Part shown: positions 33,037 through 41,626 of the stretch, piece after piece
How the letters are laid out: the number at the start of each line of letters is the position of its first letter
Position numbering within the stretch: position 1 is the first letter of the stretch
Assembly: GCA_009881125.1 (NCBI GenBank)
Contig: WXFH01000019.1
Span: forward strand, 186,001-250,000
Length of the DNA: 64,000 bases
Direction: 5' to 3'
From: Acidaminobacter sp.
Lineage (GTDB): Bacteria > Bacillota_A > Clostridia > Peptostreptococcales > Acidaminobacteraceae
Translations under genes and position numbers: made by a program
The notes under the pieces: generated by a model
What the model saw: the letters and a program-made list of their open reading frames with translations, nothing else
Databases searched by the model: none
Told to the model about the DNA's origin: nothing

Positions 33037-33690
33037 ATGAATGATCAAGCAGCAACACCCCGAAAGCCAATCGCCATTATCGATTATGGCGTGGGCAATA
33101 TTCAAAATCTGATTAACGCTTTTGAGCGTCTGGAAATTCCGGCGGTTCTCACGGCGGATCACGATGTCATTCTAAATGCCGAGCTCTCCATTTTACCCGG
33201 CGTGGGGGCGTTTAAGGACGCCATTGACAAGCTCAGGAACACCGGCATTGACCAGGTGATTCAGCAGCGCGTCAGGGAAGGGCGGCCCCTTCTGGGCATC
33301 TGCCTGGGCATGCAGCTGATGTTCGAAGCCAGTGAGGAGGACGGCGACTGGGAGGGCCTTGGACTCCTGAAGGGCCGTTTTGTGAAGTTTGATGAGAACA
33401 TGGGCCTCAAAGTGCCCCACATGGGCTGGAACAGGCTGGTTAAAGAGCGCCAGGATCCGGTGGCCGATGGTCTCCCGGAAGACGCCTACGCCTATTATGT
33501 GCACTCGTATTACCTGTCGGGTGGCGACGCCCGGGACATCATTCTCTCCAGTCCGTACGGCGTCGCTGTGCCTGGACTCATTCGAAAAGGCAGCATTGTC
33601 GGCATGCAGTTCCACCCTGAAAAGAGCGGTGCTGTTGGAGAATTTTTAATCCGTCAGGTCCTGGCGGTCTTGATGGGAGGTACACAATGA
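33037..33690 (+). CDS. hisH: Imidazole glycerol phosphate synthase, glutaminase subunit
   Basis: 217 residues, a class I glutamine amidotransferase. The nucleophile is in LLGICLGMQLMFEAS, and the His-Glu pair is in MQFHPEKSG near the C-terminus. IAIIDYGVGNIQNLINAFERL follows a short extra N-terminal leader of about 10 residues (MNDQAATPRK). It supplies ammonia through a tunnel to HisF. GGAGG precedes the start, and the stop overlaps the hisA start by 4 bp. Confidence 0.97.
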   Translation: MNDQAATPRKPIAIIDYGVGNIQNLINAFERLEIPAVLTADHDVILNAELSILPGVGAFKDAIDKLRNTGIDQVIQQRVREGRPLLGICLGMQLMFEASEEDGDWEGLGLLKGRFVKFDENMGLKVPHMGWNRLVKERQDPVADGLPEDAYAYYVHSYYLSGGDARDIILSSPYGVAVPGLIRKGSIVGMQFHPEKSGAVGEFLIRQVLAVLMGGTQ

Positions 33691-34400
33691 GAATTTATCC
33701 TGCAATAGATATCAGCGGCGGCGCCTGCGTCCGGCTGTTTCAAGGTGATTTTGGCCAGAAGACGGTCTACAATGCGGACCCTGTGGCTGTCGCAAAGGAT
33801 TTGAAGGAAAAGGGCGCACAGCGCCTTCATGTCGTCAATCTCGACGGCAGCGTGGAAGGCTGTATTACCGAAGACATGAAAGCCCTGATTCGCGGCATTA
33901 AGGCGGCGTCTGGCGTACCGGTGCAATTTGGCGGCGGCATTCGCACCATGGAAGACCTCGAGGCAGTGTTTGAGGCGGGGGCGGATAAGGCTATTTTGGG
34001 AACTTCCGGAGCTTTGGATACACCTTTTCTCGAAGCGGTGCTGGCGCGATACGGCGACAAGATAGTGTTGTCGATCGATGCCCGTGACGGTTATGTGGCG
34101 ACCCGCGGCTGGCTGGACACAGAGAAGATCACAGCGGTTGAGCTGGCGGAAAAGGCACAGCGGCTGGGTGTCGCAGCGGTTGTCCACACGGATATAGCCC
34201 GTGACGGCGCCATGCAGGGCCCCAATGTGGAAGCTTACAGAAAGATGCGGGAGGTCTACTTTGGCATTCTGATTGGCTCCGGCGGCATCTCCAAGCTGGA
34301 AGATCTGGAGGCGCTCAAAGCAGTCGGCGTTGAGGACGCTATAGTCGGAAAAGCCATTTACGAAGGCGCGCTGGAAATACGGCGCTGCGAGGAGGTGTAA
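33687..34400 (+). CDS. hisA: ProFAR isomerase HisA
   Basis: 237 residues, a TIM barrel with two half-barrel repeats. The N-terminal catalytic Asp is in [15 protein letters not shown]. Phosphate-binding loops are [16 protein letters not shown] and [14 protein letters not shown]. The second catalytic Asp lies in [16 protein letters not shown]. It isomerises ProFAR to PRFAR. It is placed immediately before its paralogue hisF, separated by 2 bp. Confidence 0.96.
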   Translation: MRIYPAIDISGGACVRLFQGDFGQKTVYNADPVAVAKDLKEKGAQRLHVVNLDGSVEGCITEDMKALIRGIKAASGVPVQFGGGIRTMEDLEAVFEAGADKAILGTSGALDTPFLEAVLARYGDKIVLSIDARDGYVATRGWLDTEKITAVELAEKAQRLGVAAVVHTDIARDGAMQGPNVEAYRKMREVYFGILIGSGGISKLEDLEALKAVGVEDAIVGKAIYEGALEIRRCEEV

Positions 34401-34402
34401 GC

Positions 34403-35233
34403 ATGCTGGCAAAGAGAATCATTCCATGCCTCGACGTCCGTCAGGGCCGCGTCGTCAAAGGCAAGCGGTTTCAGGCCATAGAAGACGTCGAGGATCCGGT
34501 GGTGCTCGCGGACCGTTATTGCAGGGAAGGCGCGGATGAACTGGTTTTTTACGATATTACTGCCAGTGCTGAAGACCGTGGGATCTTTGACGAGGTGGTT
34601 CGAAGGGTTTCGAAAGTGGTCAATATCCCTTTGACAGTAGGGGGCGGCATTGCGACGGTTGAGGATTTCACTCGTGTATTGATGGCAGGCGCGGACAAAG
34701 TGTCGGTCAACACCGCTGCTGTTCGCCGGCCGGAGCTGATCCGTGAAGCGGCTTTGAAATTTGGTGCCCAGTGCGTGGTGCTCTCGGTGGACGTCAGTAA
34801 AGTGGGTCCGGACCGTTGGGAAGTCGTCGTCAAAGGCGGCCGGGAAACCACGGGCATGTCTGCTTTGGAATGGATCAAGCAGGGTGTGGCGCTAGGGGCA
34901 GGAGAAGTCGTGGTGAACTCCATTGACCAGGATGGCGTCAGAAAAGGCTATGATGTCGAGTTCCTGAAGCAAGTCACTGCCGCGGTTAATGTCCCAGTCA
35001 TAGCCTCCGGCGGCGCAGGCGCCCTGGAACATTTTGAGGAAGCCGCCCGTGTAGCGGATGTTGATGGCATCCTGGCAGCATCGGTTTTCCACTATGGGGA
35101 CATTTCCATAGGGGATCTTAAAAGTTATCTGCTGAGTCACGGTGTTGCGGTCAGGCCACTGGACCATAGGTTTGACAGAGCAGCTGCAGGAGCTGCAGAA
35201 GCTGCAGGAGCTGCAGAACAGGGAGGAAATTAG
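34403..35233 (+). CDS. hisF: Imidazole glycerol phosphate synthase, cyclase subunit, with repeat-coded tail
   Basis: 276 residues against about 252 usual. The core is normal: [16 protein letters not shown] (catalytic Asp), [13 protein letters not shown] and [16 protein letters not shown] (second Asp). [14 protein letters not shown] is the phosphate grip. It condenses PRFAR with ammonia from HisH to give imidazole glycerol phosphate and AICAR. The fold should end near VAVRPLDH. The last 20 or so residues are Ala/Gly/Glu only, encoded by near-perfect GAGCTGCAG-type repeats at about 35179-35220, a tail absent from typical HisF and probably disordered. Confidence 0.96.
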   Translation: MLAKRIIPCLDVRQGRVVKGKRFQAIEDVEDPVVLADRYCREGADELVFYDITASAEDRGIFDEVVRRVSKVVNIPLTVGGGIATVEDFTRVLMAGADKVSVNTAAVRRPELIREAALKFGAQCVVLSVDVSKVGPDRWEVVVKGGRETTGMSALEWIKQGVALGAGEVVVNSIDQDGVRKGYDVEFLKQVTAAVNVPVIASGGAGALEHFEEAARVADVDGILAASVFHYGDISIGDLKSYLLSHGVAVRPLDHRFDRAAAGAAEAAGAAEQGGN

Positions 35234-35236
35234 ACC

Positions 35237-35836
35237 ATGAAGCCATTAAAATTTGACGAACAGGGGTTGATCCCTGCAATTATACAGAATGCAGCCACCG
35301 GGAAGGTGCTGATGCTCGGATACATGAATGAAGAAGCGTTAGGCAGAACCCGGGAGGAAGGGGTTGTCTGGTTCTACTCCAGAAGTCGTTCCCGACTCTG
35401 GAAGAAGGGTGAAAGCAGCGGCAATGTCCTTGAGGTGGTTTCCATATCTGAAGACTGTGATGCAGACGCGCTGCTGGTCCTGGCGAATCCGGCGGGGCCG
35501 ACATGCCACACCGGTGCGGAGAGCTGTTTTGAGACCCTTGGGGAAATCAGCAAAATTGGAACAGGCGTAGCTAAGCTTGTGAAGGTCATTGACGGGCGTT
35601 ATAAAGAACGACCTGAAGGGTCTTATACGACTTATCTCTTTGACAAAGGCCTCGACAAAATTCTCAAAAAAGTAGGTGAAGAGGCGGCAGAGGTCATCAT
35701 TGCTTCAAAAAACGAGAATAGGCCTGAGTTGGTAGGGGAACTGACAGATCTGCTTTTCCACAGCCTTGTGCTGATGAGGGAAAAAGGCGTTGCAGTTGAA
35801 GAGGTGCTTCAGGAACTAAACAGAAGAGAAAGATAG
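35237..35836 (+). CDS. hisIE: Bifunctional phosphoribosyl-AMP cyclohydrolase / phosphoribosyl-ATP pyrophosphohydrolase
   Basis: 199 residues joining HisI (about 1-105) and HisE (about 110-199). HisI motifs are MLGYMNEEAL, WKKGESSGN and the metal/substrate segment CDADALLVLANPAGPTCHTG. The HisE part has the helical MazG-like motif KKVGEEAAEVIIASKNEN, then ELTDLLFHSLVLM. Together they catalyse steps 2 and 3 of the pathway. It is the last gene of the his operon, 3 bp after hisF, and is followed by a strong terminator. Confidence 0.97.
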   Translation: MKPLKFDEQGLIPAIIQNAATGKVLMLGYMNEEALGRTREEGVVWFYSRSRSRLWKKGESSGNVLEVVSISEDCDADALLVLANPAGPTCHTGAESCFETLGEISKIGTGVAKLVKVIDGRYKERPEGSYTTYLFDKGLDKILKKVGEEAAEVIIASKNENRPELVGELTDLLFHSLVLMREKGVAVEEVLQELNRRER

Positions 35837-35850
35837 TTTTGTATAGATAA

Positions 35851-35917
35851 GGGAAGTGAGATTGGTGCGGCATGGGTCGGTTTAAAACCTTCGCCGCATC
35901 AGCGTCACTTCCCTTTT
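35851..35917 (+). terminator. Terminator of the his operon
   Basis: GGGAAGTGA (35851-35859) pairs with TCACTTCCC (35905-35913), followed by TTTTGTT. Inner pairs TGCGGC/GCCGCA (35866-35871, 35893-35898) and GGTTT/AAACC extend the structure. Confidence 0.85.
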
Positions 35918-35978
35918 GTTAAATTTTCTCTAAAAAATAAGCACAAATGAAAATGGCATCGTTCAATGCCCATTCAAA

Positions 35979-35987
35979 TGGTATAAT
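35979..35987 (+). promoter_or_regulatory. Extended -10 promoter element
   Basis: TGGTATAAT (35979-35987), about 50 bp upstream of the next start codon. The region 17-18 bp upstream has no good -35. Confidence 0.45.
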
Positions 35988-36037
35988 AAATCAACAGCTT
36001 GCCGCAAGGATTGGCTAAAAAGAAGCGAGGTGGACAA

Positions 36038-37240
36038 ATGGCGCGTTTATCAAGATTACTCACAGTTCTAATCCTGACTTTATTGCTGAGCGCCTGTATG
36101 TCTGCTGAGCCCCCGCAGCCTGACCTGACTTCTCTGGATGTCATCAACAATGTGGAGGGCGACCTGATCATTCGCAGACAAACGGAGGATATCTGGGTCT
36201 ACACAGCCTACCGGAAGGAAGCCTCAAAAAACGGATTGCTTGTTGAGAGCGAATCCGGTATTGGCGTCATTGACCCGCCTGACAATTTGGATCAGGCAGA
36301 GCGCTTGAATGCGCTGATTGAGGAGTATTTCAATGCCAAAGTGAACCAGGTGCTCTGGACAGGAAGGATCATGTCGAGACAGCCTGTCTGTCAATTTTAT
36401 CAAAATGAAGGGGCTGAAGTGTTTGTACTCGAAGCAGTCAGTGTGAATGAGGGACTCAAAGACGTCAGTGTGTTCCGTCCTAACGAGCAAGGTCTGAATT
36501 TCGCTGACAAGCTTCTGCAGCCCTTGTGCTTCAGACAGGACGGATCTCTTGAGGAACTTCATGTGTCGCTGTGGCTGGAAGAATCACAACTGCTTTATGC
36601 CGGTCCAAACCTGATCAGTCCGGACATCAAAATGATTATGACGCCTGTCTATGAGTCGTTAACGTGGGAAACCATTGTCAACGGACTCGCCAGTGCAGTC
36701 CCGGCGCCTTCAATTGTGGTGACGAATACAGGGGCTTCAGGCGGTGTCGAAATTTATGAACACACTAAATCCCTCATACTCGAAAGGGAGTTCACGTTGA
36801 ACTACGGTACGGTTAAGCTGCCGCTAAGGACAGCTTTCGAAGATGAAGAACTTCTCAGCATTTTTGGTAAACCCGAGAAAATTGAGGAGTCTATCCTGGG
36901 TATTGGCGCTGACACATTTATTGGGTCGACTATTCGGACCTTTACTTTCAATAAGTCCCAAGTCAGTCTGTTCGCGCCTTCAGGCGGTGAAAAGTTCTGG
37001 CTCTCTTCGGTGATCTCCAAGGATCCGCGCTTCAGTACTTCCAGGGGAATTAACGTTGGGGAGTCGCTTACGCTTCTGATGCTGAAGTATCCTGAAGCAG
37101 AGCCAGTTCCAAACGAAGAAACCGATCCGGGGAATATGGATTACATCTATGATCATGGGACGCAGGGCGAATATGCGTTATTTTTCGAAGTGCGCGCCGG
37201 CGTGATTGACGAGATCAGTCTGATCTACACACTGAGATGA
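36038..37240 (+). CDS. Lipoprotein with a zinc-less metallo-beta-lactamase-like fold
   Basis: 400 residues from ATG 36038, with GAGGTGG 5 nt upstream. The signal peptide ends in a lipobox (LLSAC). Residues 25-245 follow the order of a class B1 metallo-beta-lactamase: DIWVYTAYRKE, NGLLVESESGIGVIDPP, then a segment (QVLWTGRIMSRQPVCQFY) where the zinc motif HxHxDH should be. LEESQLLYAGPNLIS matches the 'peeklLfgGdli' block, and IVVTNTGASGGVEIYEHTKSLI stands where GHG would be. All zinc ligands appear to be lost. The remaining 150 residues are unrecognised. I read it as a non-catalytic binding lipoprotein; this is inference. It is followed after 19 bp by the pyrophosphatase gene. Confidence 0.6.
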   Translation: MARLSRLLTVLILTLLLSACMSAEPPQPDLTSLDVINNVEGDLIIRRQTEDIWVYTAYRKEASKNGLLVESESGIGVIDPPDNLDQAERLNALIEEYFNAKVNQVLWTGRIMSRQPVCQFYQNEGAEVFVLEAVSVNEGLKDVSVFRPNEQGLNFADKLLQPLCFRQDGSLEELHVSLWLEESQLLYAGPNLISPDIKMIMTPVYESLTWETIVNGLASAVPAPSIVVTNTGASGGVEIYEHTKSLILEREFTLNYGTVKLPLRTAFEDEELLSIFGKPEKIEESILGIGADTFIGSTIRTFTFNKSQVSLFAPSGGEKFWLSSVISKDPRFSTSRGINVGESLTLLMLKYPEAEPVPNEETDPGNMDYIYDHGTQGEYALFFEVRAGVIDEISLIYTLR

Positions 37241-37259
37241 AATGAAAAGAGGTGTCATT

Positions 37260-38891
37260 TTGATCCATGTTTTTGGACATAAAAATCCGGATACGGATTC
37301 TATAGCGTCTGCCATTGCCATGGCCTGGTTTAAACGTGCCCAGGGCCATGAAGCTATAGCGTTCAGGTTGGGGGAGGCGGCGTCTGAATCGCGCTTTGCC
37401 TTGACTCAATTTGGCATTGAGCTTCCGCCGCTGCTGAGAGAAGTGCGTCCGGATGTCAGGCATTTGGAATTTGACAGGCATGCGCCTTTGTCGCCTCAAG
37501 ATTCCATACTGACGGCCTATAGAAACCTGGGGGATGCTTCTGCCAAGGCCTTGGCTGTCACTGAGCCGGACGGAAAACTGTCTGGGATAGTCACCATGAA
37601 AGATATTGCCATGGGTTTTTTCAACTGGAAGGGCGACCTGCTGAAAACCACGCTTGCCAATATGGTGGATGGCCTGGAGGCTCAGATTCTCCACGCTTCC
37701 TGCACCAGCATTGAGGGCAGGGTGCTGGTCGCCGCATTCTATAAAGATACGCTGATTGATCGCTCAAGCATTGATGAATCGACCATTGTGATCGTTGGCG
37801 ACCGGTATGATGTGCTCGAACATGCAGTCCGACAAAAGGCGGCCCTCATTATAGTTACCGGAGGACTCACCATCCCAGGGAAAATCCTAAGGCATGCCAG
37901 AGAATCGGATGTCTGCATGATCAGAACGCCTTACGATACTTTAAAGACTGCCCGTCTCATTGCGTCTTGCGCGCCGGTGTCAGAGATCATGGTCAGAGAA
38001 AATCTGACGAGTTTTTATGAGCATGACGATGTCTCGGAAGCCCGGGAAGTCATGGCGGGCAGCCGTCACACAACCTTTCCTGTAACGGACGCCTCCGGAC
38101 GCTATGTGGGATTTCTTTCGCGAAGACATTTGCTGAGGCCCAACAAGCATCTCGTCATTCTGGTAGACCACAACGAGTACGCCCAGAGTGTAGACGGCCT
38201 GAAGGAAGCTGAAATTCTCGCCATTGTCGACCATCACAAGCTCGGTGATGTCGTCACCAACCGCCCGCTGACGTTCGTCTGCAGACCAGTTGGAAGCACT
38301 TGTACTCTCGTGGGGGATTTGATTCGAGAAGAGGGGATCGCGCCGCCTTCAAACATTGCCGGCATCCTTCTGTCGGGCATCATTTCAGATACACTGAACT
38401 TTCAATCGCCTACAACAACAGAGGAAGACCGCATTATGGCGGCTTGGCTGACCTCGCTGATAGAAAGCGGTTTTAATATGGAAGACTATGCAAAAGCGCT
38501 GTTGAAATCAGGGACTTCTCTTGAAGGACAAACCATAGAAGGCATTTTCTTTAAGGATTTTAAAATTTTCAGAGATGCCGACACGTCGGTAGGTGTTTCG
38601 CAGATTTTCACCTATGGTCTGGAAGAAGTTGAGGACCGCAGAGAGGCTGTTCTTGAAATGGTTCAGAAAACTCATAAGGAGCAGGGCTTTGATGCGACCG
38701 TCTTTATGGCGACGGATCTCCTTAGCCAGGGGTCGTGTCTGTATTATAAATCCAACATTTCAGGGCTTATCACCAAGAGTTTTGAGGTGGATGAAGTTCA
38801 GGGTGTGTTTGTTCCGGGACTGCTTTCCCGAAAAAAGCAAGTCATACCGCGTCTTCTGGAGGAAATAGGCCTCTCCAGACAGATGAGCTGA
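37260..38891 (+). CDS. ppaC: Manganese-dependent inorganic pyrophosphatase with CBS-DRTGG-CBS insert
   Basis: 543 residues from TTG 37260, with AGAGGT 7 nt upstream, giving the expected N-terminus MIHVFGHKNPDTDSIASAIA. The DHH/DHHA2 catalytic parts flank a regulatory insert. The N-terminal DHH motif is HKNPDTDS. A first CBS domain is around residues 70-120, a DRTGG domain about 125-235 and a second CBS about 240-300. The DHH signature is IVDHHKLGD, and DHHA2 covers the C-terminal 150 residues. Family II pyrophosphatases of this form hydrolyse PPi with Mn2+, and adenine nucleotides bind the CBS pair to control activity. The enzyme is cytosolic. Confidence 0.93.
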   Translation: MIHVFGHKNPDTDSIASAIAMAWFKRAQGHEAIAFRLGEAASESRFALTQFGIELPPLLREVRPDVRHLEFDRHAPLSPQDSILTAYRNLGDASAKALAVTEPDGKLSGIVTMKDIAMGFFNWKGDLLKTTLANMVDGLEAQILHASCTSIEGRVLVAAFYKDTLIDRSSIDESTIVIVGDRYDVLEHAVRQKAALIIVTGGLTIPGKILRHARESDVCMIRTPYDTLKTARLIASCAPVSEIMVRENLTSFYEHDDVSEAREVMAGSRHTTFPVTDASGRYVGFLSRRHLLRPNKHLVILVDHNEYAQSVDGLKEAEILAIVDHHKLGDVVTNRPLTFVCRPVGSTCTLVGDLIREEGIAPPSNIAGILLSGIISDTLNFQSPTTTEEDRIMAAWLTSLIESGFNMEDYAKALLKSGTSLEGQTIEGIFFKDFKIFRDADTSVGVSQIFTYGLEEVEDRREAVLEMVQKTHKEQGFDATVFMATDLLSQGSCLYYKSNISGLITKSFEVDEVQGVFVPGLLSRKKQVIPRLLEEIGLSRQMS

Positions 38892-38924
38892 GGGTCGGTC
38901 TAGAGATCATTAGGTGGTGGGAGA

Positions 38925-39914
38925 ATGAAGGAAGCTTTGTTCTATGTCAAGCGCGAGGCATCCAGTGTGCAGTGTCAATTATGTCCGAGGGGCTGTGTTA
39001 TTGAACCGGGCTGCAGCGGCGATTGTCTGGCCAGAAAAAATGAAGGCGGTACGCTGACCAGTGCGTCTTATGGGCAGATTACCTCTTTTGGAGTGGACCC
39101 CATAGAGAAAAAACCGCTGTATCATTTCCATCCGGGTCGTGACATTGTCAGCTTCGGGTCATTTGGATGCAACCTGCACTGCCTCAACTGCCAGAATTAT
39201 AGAATTTCTCAGTTTGTTGCCCCTTCCGTGTCTCTGTCGCCTGAGCAGTTGCTGGCGCGAGCGCTCGAAGAGCCGAGGAGCATTGGCATTGCGGCGACTT
39301 ACAATGAGCCCACAGTCAATTTTGAATATGTGCTTGAAGTCTTCAAGCTCAACCGGGCTGCCGGATTTAAAAACGTACTGGTGACCAATGGTTACCTGAA
39401 TCCCAAGCCATGGGAAGCACTGCTGGATTGGACGGATGCAGTCAACCTGGACGTCAAGGCTAATGATCCCCGTTTTTATGAAACCGTCTGTAGGGCGACG
39501 CTGGCGCCGGTGCTCCGCAGTCTGGACGCCCTGCTTGAAAGGCAGGAGGTCCACACAGAGCTGACCTGGCTTCTGATTGAAGGCCAGAATGACGATCCCG
39601 TGAAACTTTCAGCTTTCGCAAAACGCGTCGCAGACATCAGACCGGAGACTCCGCTGCACATCAGCAGGTATTATCCCAATTATCTGATGAACCACCCTGA
39701 GACGAAAAAAGAAGCCCTGTTTTCGGCGCGTGATACGGCAAACCAGCATTTAAGCTATGTATACATAGGCAATTTGAGTGAGGGAGATCACGGGACCCGG
39801 TGCACTAACTGCGGTGAAATCCTCGTTCAGCGCTTTGGCTACGAGATCAGCGTCAGCATAAAAGATCAGCATTGTCCAAAATGTGGCGCACTTCATCCAA
39901 TACGGATGGATTAG
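38925..39914 (+). CDS. amrS: AmrS-like radical SAM enzyme
   Basis: 329 residues, with GGTGGGAG before the ATG. The N-terminal zinc-type cysteines CQLCPRGCVIEPG are followed by SFGSFGCNLHCLNCQNYRIS, the CxxxCxxC iron-sulfur/SAM motif in the arrangement typical of the AmmeMemoRadiSam system enzyme. A C-terminal CTNCG ... CPKCG pair of cysteine knuckles is present. The family is widespread in anaerobes and archaea, usually with AMMECR1 and MEMO proteins; neither partner is adjacent here. The reaction is not well established. Confidence 0.85.
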   Translation: MKEALFYVKREASSVQCQLCPRGCVIEPGCSGDCLARKNEGGTLTSASYGQITSFGVDPIEKKPLYHFHPGRDIVSFGSFGCNLHCLNCQNYRISQFVAPSVSLSPEQLLARALEEPRSIGIAATYNEPTVNFEYVLEVFKLNRAAGFKNVLVTNGYLNPKPWEALLDWTDAVNLDVKANDPRFYETVCRATLAPVLRSLDALLERQEVHTELTWLLIEGQNDDPVKLSAFAKRVADIRPETPLHISRYYPNYLMNHPETKKEALFSARDTANQHLSYVYIGNLSEGDHGTRCTNCGEILVQRFGYEISVSIKDQHCPKCGALHPIRMD

Positions 39915-39960
39915 ATGGTATACTTGGGGTATATATCTCACAAGAAAGGAGCGTGTTCGA

Positions 39961-40401
39961 ATGGAGATTACTTTCAGACCTATGCGTGAACAGGATGCGG
40001 AGGTCATCATCAGTTACAAACATGGCAATGATTATGCGTGCTTCGATTCTGAGAAAAACCAGACGGACATTGATTCGCTCCTCAGCGATCCCAATGTGGA
40101 CATTTTTGTCGCCATCAGCGAGGAAGATGAGATCCTCGGATTTGCAGAGGTCGCCTTTGACGAAGACGACATCCTTGAAATGAGCGGTGCGCTATTGCCG
40201 GAATTTACAGGGATGGGCCTGGGGTGCAACTTTATCACAGAGTGTATCAACTTTCTCGTCGAGCATTATGATTATGCCGGCGGCGCTCTGCGCACTCTGG
40301 TTCAACCGGGGGATCGCCACGCGCAGAAAGTATTGGAACGCGTTGGATTCCAATTGACGGAAACCACTGAGGATTGGATCGAAATGCAGATTGATCTTTA
40401 A
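39961..40401 (+). CDS. GNAT family N-acetyltransferase
   Basis: 146 residues from ATG 39961, with AAAGGAG 9 nt upstream. The acetyl-CoA-binding region is recognisable as LLPEFTGMGLGCNFITECINFL (an R/Q-x-x-G-x-G/A variant with an unusual TGMGLG). The terminal beta-strand/helix is GDRHAQKVLERVGFQ. The fold is standard GNAT; the acceptor substrate cannot be told. A hairpin with a weak T tract lies about 30 bp downstream. Confidence 0.85.
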   Translation: MEITFRPMREQDAEVIISYKHGNDYACFDSEKNQTDIDSLLSDPNVDIFVAISEEDEILGFAEVAFDEDDILEMSGALLPEFTGMGLGCNFITECINFLVEHYDYAGGALRTLVQPGDRHAQKVLERVGFQLTETTEDWIEMQIDL

Positions 40402-40432
40402 AAGACTTTGAGATATTGGCTTACAATAAAAA

Positions 40433-40503
40433 AGGACTGGCAAACCGGCGCGAAGTCAGACAAAGGATAAATCCTGACTGGGCACAACTAGGTTGCCAGT
40501 CCT
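40433..40503. other. Structured palindromic element upstream of the ModE-like gene
   Basis: AGGACTGGCAA (40433-40443) pairs with TTGCCAGTCCT (40493-40503). Inside, AGTCA pairs with TGACT and GGAT with ATCC, giving a branched hairpin. An A-rich run (40425-40433) precedes the left arm, so on the minus strand it looks like a good intrinsic terminator (stem then TTTTTTT). On the plus strand only TGTTTATT follows. It may end the traX transcript, end the GNAT transcript, or be a leader of the regulator gene. Confidence 0.55.
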
Positions 40504-40535
40504 GTTTATTCACAGGATATGAAGGGTGGTTGGCT

Positions 40536-40901
40536 ATGAAGATCCAGTATAGGCTATGGTTGGGCGACGAAGGTGAAAAAGTTCTGGGAAACGGACCGGT
40601 TGCGCTGCTTAAAGGGATTGCCTCCACAGGGTCACTCAGTGCGTCCAGCAGACAGATGGGCATGTCGTACTCCAAAGCGTGGCATGTGATTCGCCGGCTG
40701 GAACAGCACCTGGGTCTGGAATTGGTTGTCAGGCGCGTCGGAGGGTCAAGGGGCGGAGGCGCAACCTTGACGGCAGATGCTGCTGAGCTGATTGAACGCT
40801 ACGAAGTTTTTTGTGAAGAAGTTGAGCAGTTTATTGAGAACGCCTACAGCGAACACCTTGGAGACTGGCTGGAAAGCAGGGGGAATAGAAACCCGGATTG
40901 A
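40536..40901 (+). CDS. ModE-like winged-helix transcriptional regulator (HTH only)
   Basis: 121 residues from ATG 40536, with AGGGTGG upstream. The protein is one LysR/ModE-type winged helix: GNGPVALLKGIASTGSLSASSRQMGMSYSKAWHVIRRLEQHLGLELVVRRVGGSRGGGATLTADAAELIERY. This pattern, in particular the GGxxGGGAxLT wing, matches the N-terminal DNA-binding part of ModE. The molybdate-binding MOP domains are absent. Stand-alone versions often control molybdate or tungstate genes, but none are nearby. Its stop faces the traX stop with only 2 bp between. Confidence 0.83.
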   Translation: MKIQYRLWLGDEGEKVLGNGPVALLKGIASTGSLSASSRQMGMSYSKAWHVIRRLEQHLGLELVVRRVGGSRGGGATLTADAAELIERYEVFCEEVEQFIENAYSEHLGDWLESRGNRNPD

Positions 40902-40903
40902 GT

Positions 40904-41557
40904 TTATGCTGTCCAGAGAAAATGGCGAATTAAAAGCAATATTGTGATATGGACGGGATAGAACAAATAGCCAACGTGCTTAGGCAGGCGCAGTCCGGTA
41001 TAAGGCAATCCGTAAATGAGCGGCAGCGCCCCCAGCGCAAGGACTTGAATGGAAACCCGTGTCGTTTCCCAGTAATACCAGGACAGCGCTGCAAGTGCAA
41101 GGGTCATGAGGACAGGTTTCTGGTAAAACAGGTGAAAGGCGAGAATTAAAAGGAGACCATAGAGCCCGTAGGAATAATCAATGGTCCAGGTGCTCGCGAG
41201 GATTGGAATTGCCAAAAGTTTGATGAACGGCTGACGGTGCGAGAGGCACAGGATGATGCCAAGACCTGCGGCGAGTGTGAAAAAAATATTCAAACCGCTT
41301 GGTACAAAGTAACTGTAGGGAATTTGGGAGATCAAACCGTAGAGCAGCATCCTCAGGAGATAGCGAGGCTGACTGCGGGTAAGGCGTGCGCCACGGGCCA
41401 CCAAAAAGGCAAAAATGGGAAAGGACAAACGTCCGATCATGCGCCAGACAATTTGATCCGGGAATAGCAGATAACCAATATGGTCAATGAGCATGGTGAG
41501 AATGGCAACTAGTTTAAGGGTATCATCATAAACTGGTTTTTTTATGGCATCTTCCAA
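40904..41557 (-). CDS. TraX family membrane protein
   Basis: 217 residues from TTG 41557, with GAGGTG 6 nt upstream, giving MEDAIKKPVYDDTLKLVAIL. About seven membrane segments are present. The N-terminal TLKLVAILTMLIDHIGYLLFP and GRLSFPIFAFLVARG are TraX (F-pilin acetylase) family hallmarks. In Bacillota such proteins are chromosomal and have no pilin nearby; they are presumed membrane acyltransferases. Convergent with the ModE-like gene with no room for a terminator, so its transcript probably runs antisense through that gene. Confidence 0.82.
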   Translation of the reverse strand: MEDAIKKPVYDDTLKLVAILTMLIDHIGYLLFPDQIVWRMIGRLSFPIFAFLVARGARLTRSQPRYLLRMLLYGLISQIPYSYFVPSGLNIFFTLAAGLGIILCLSHRQPFIKLLAIPILASTWTIDYSYGLYGLLLILAFHLFYQKPVLMTLALAALSWYYWETTRVSIQVLALGALPLIYGLPYTGLRLPKHVGYLFYPVHITILLLIRHFLWTA

Positions 41558-41626
41558 TGTGAGCACCTCGCAAATTTGACTTGGACAAACAGGCAATAAA
41601 GTTTTATTACGAAATGAGGTTGACTT

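Noticed and set aside
33654..34412. Minus-strand open frame of 252 codons opposite hisA
   Set aside because: Lies wholly antisense to a certain gene, with Cys/His/Arg-rich composition typical of a shadow frame.
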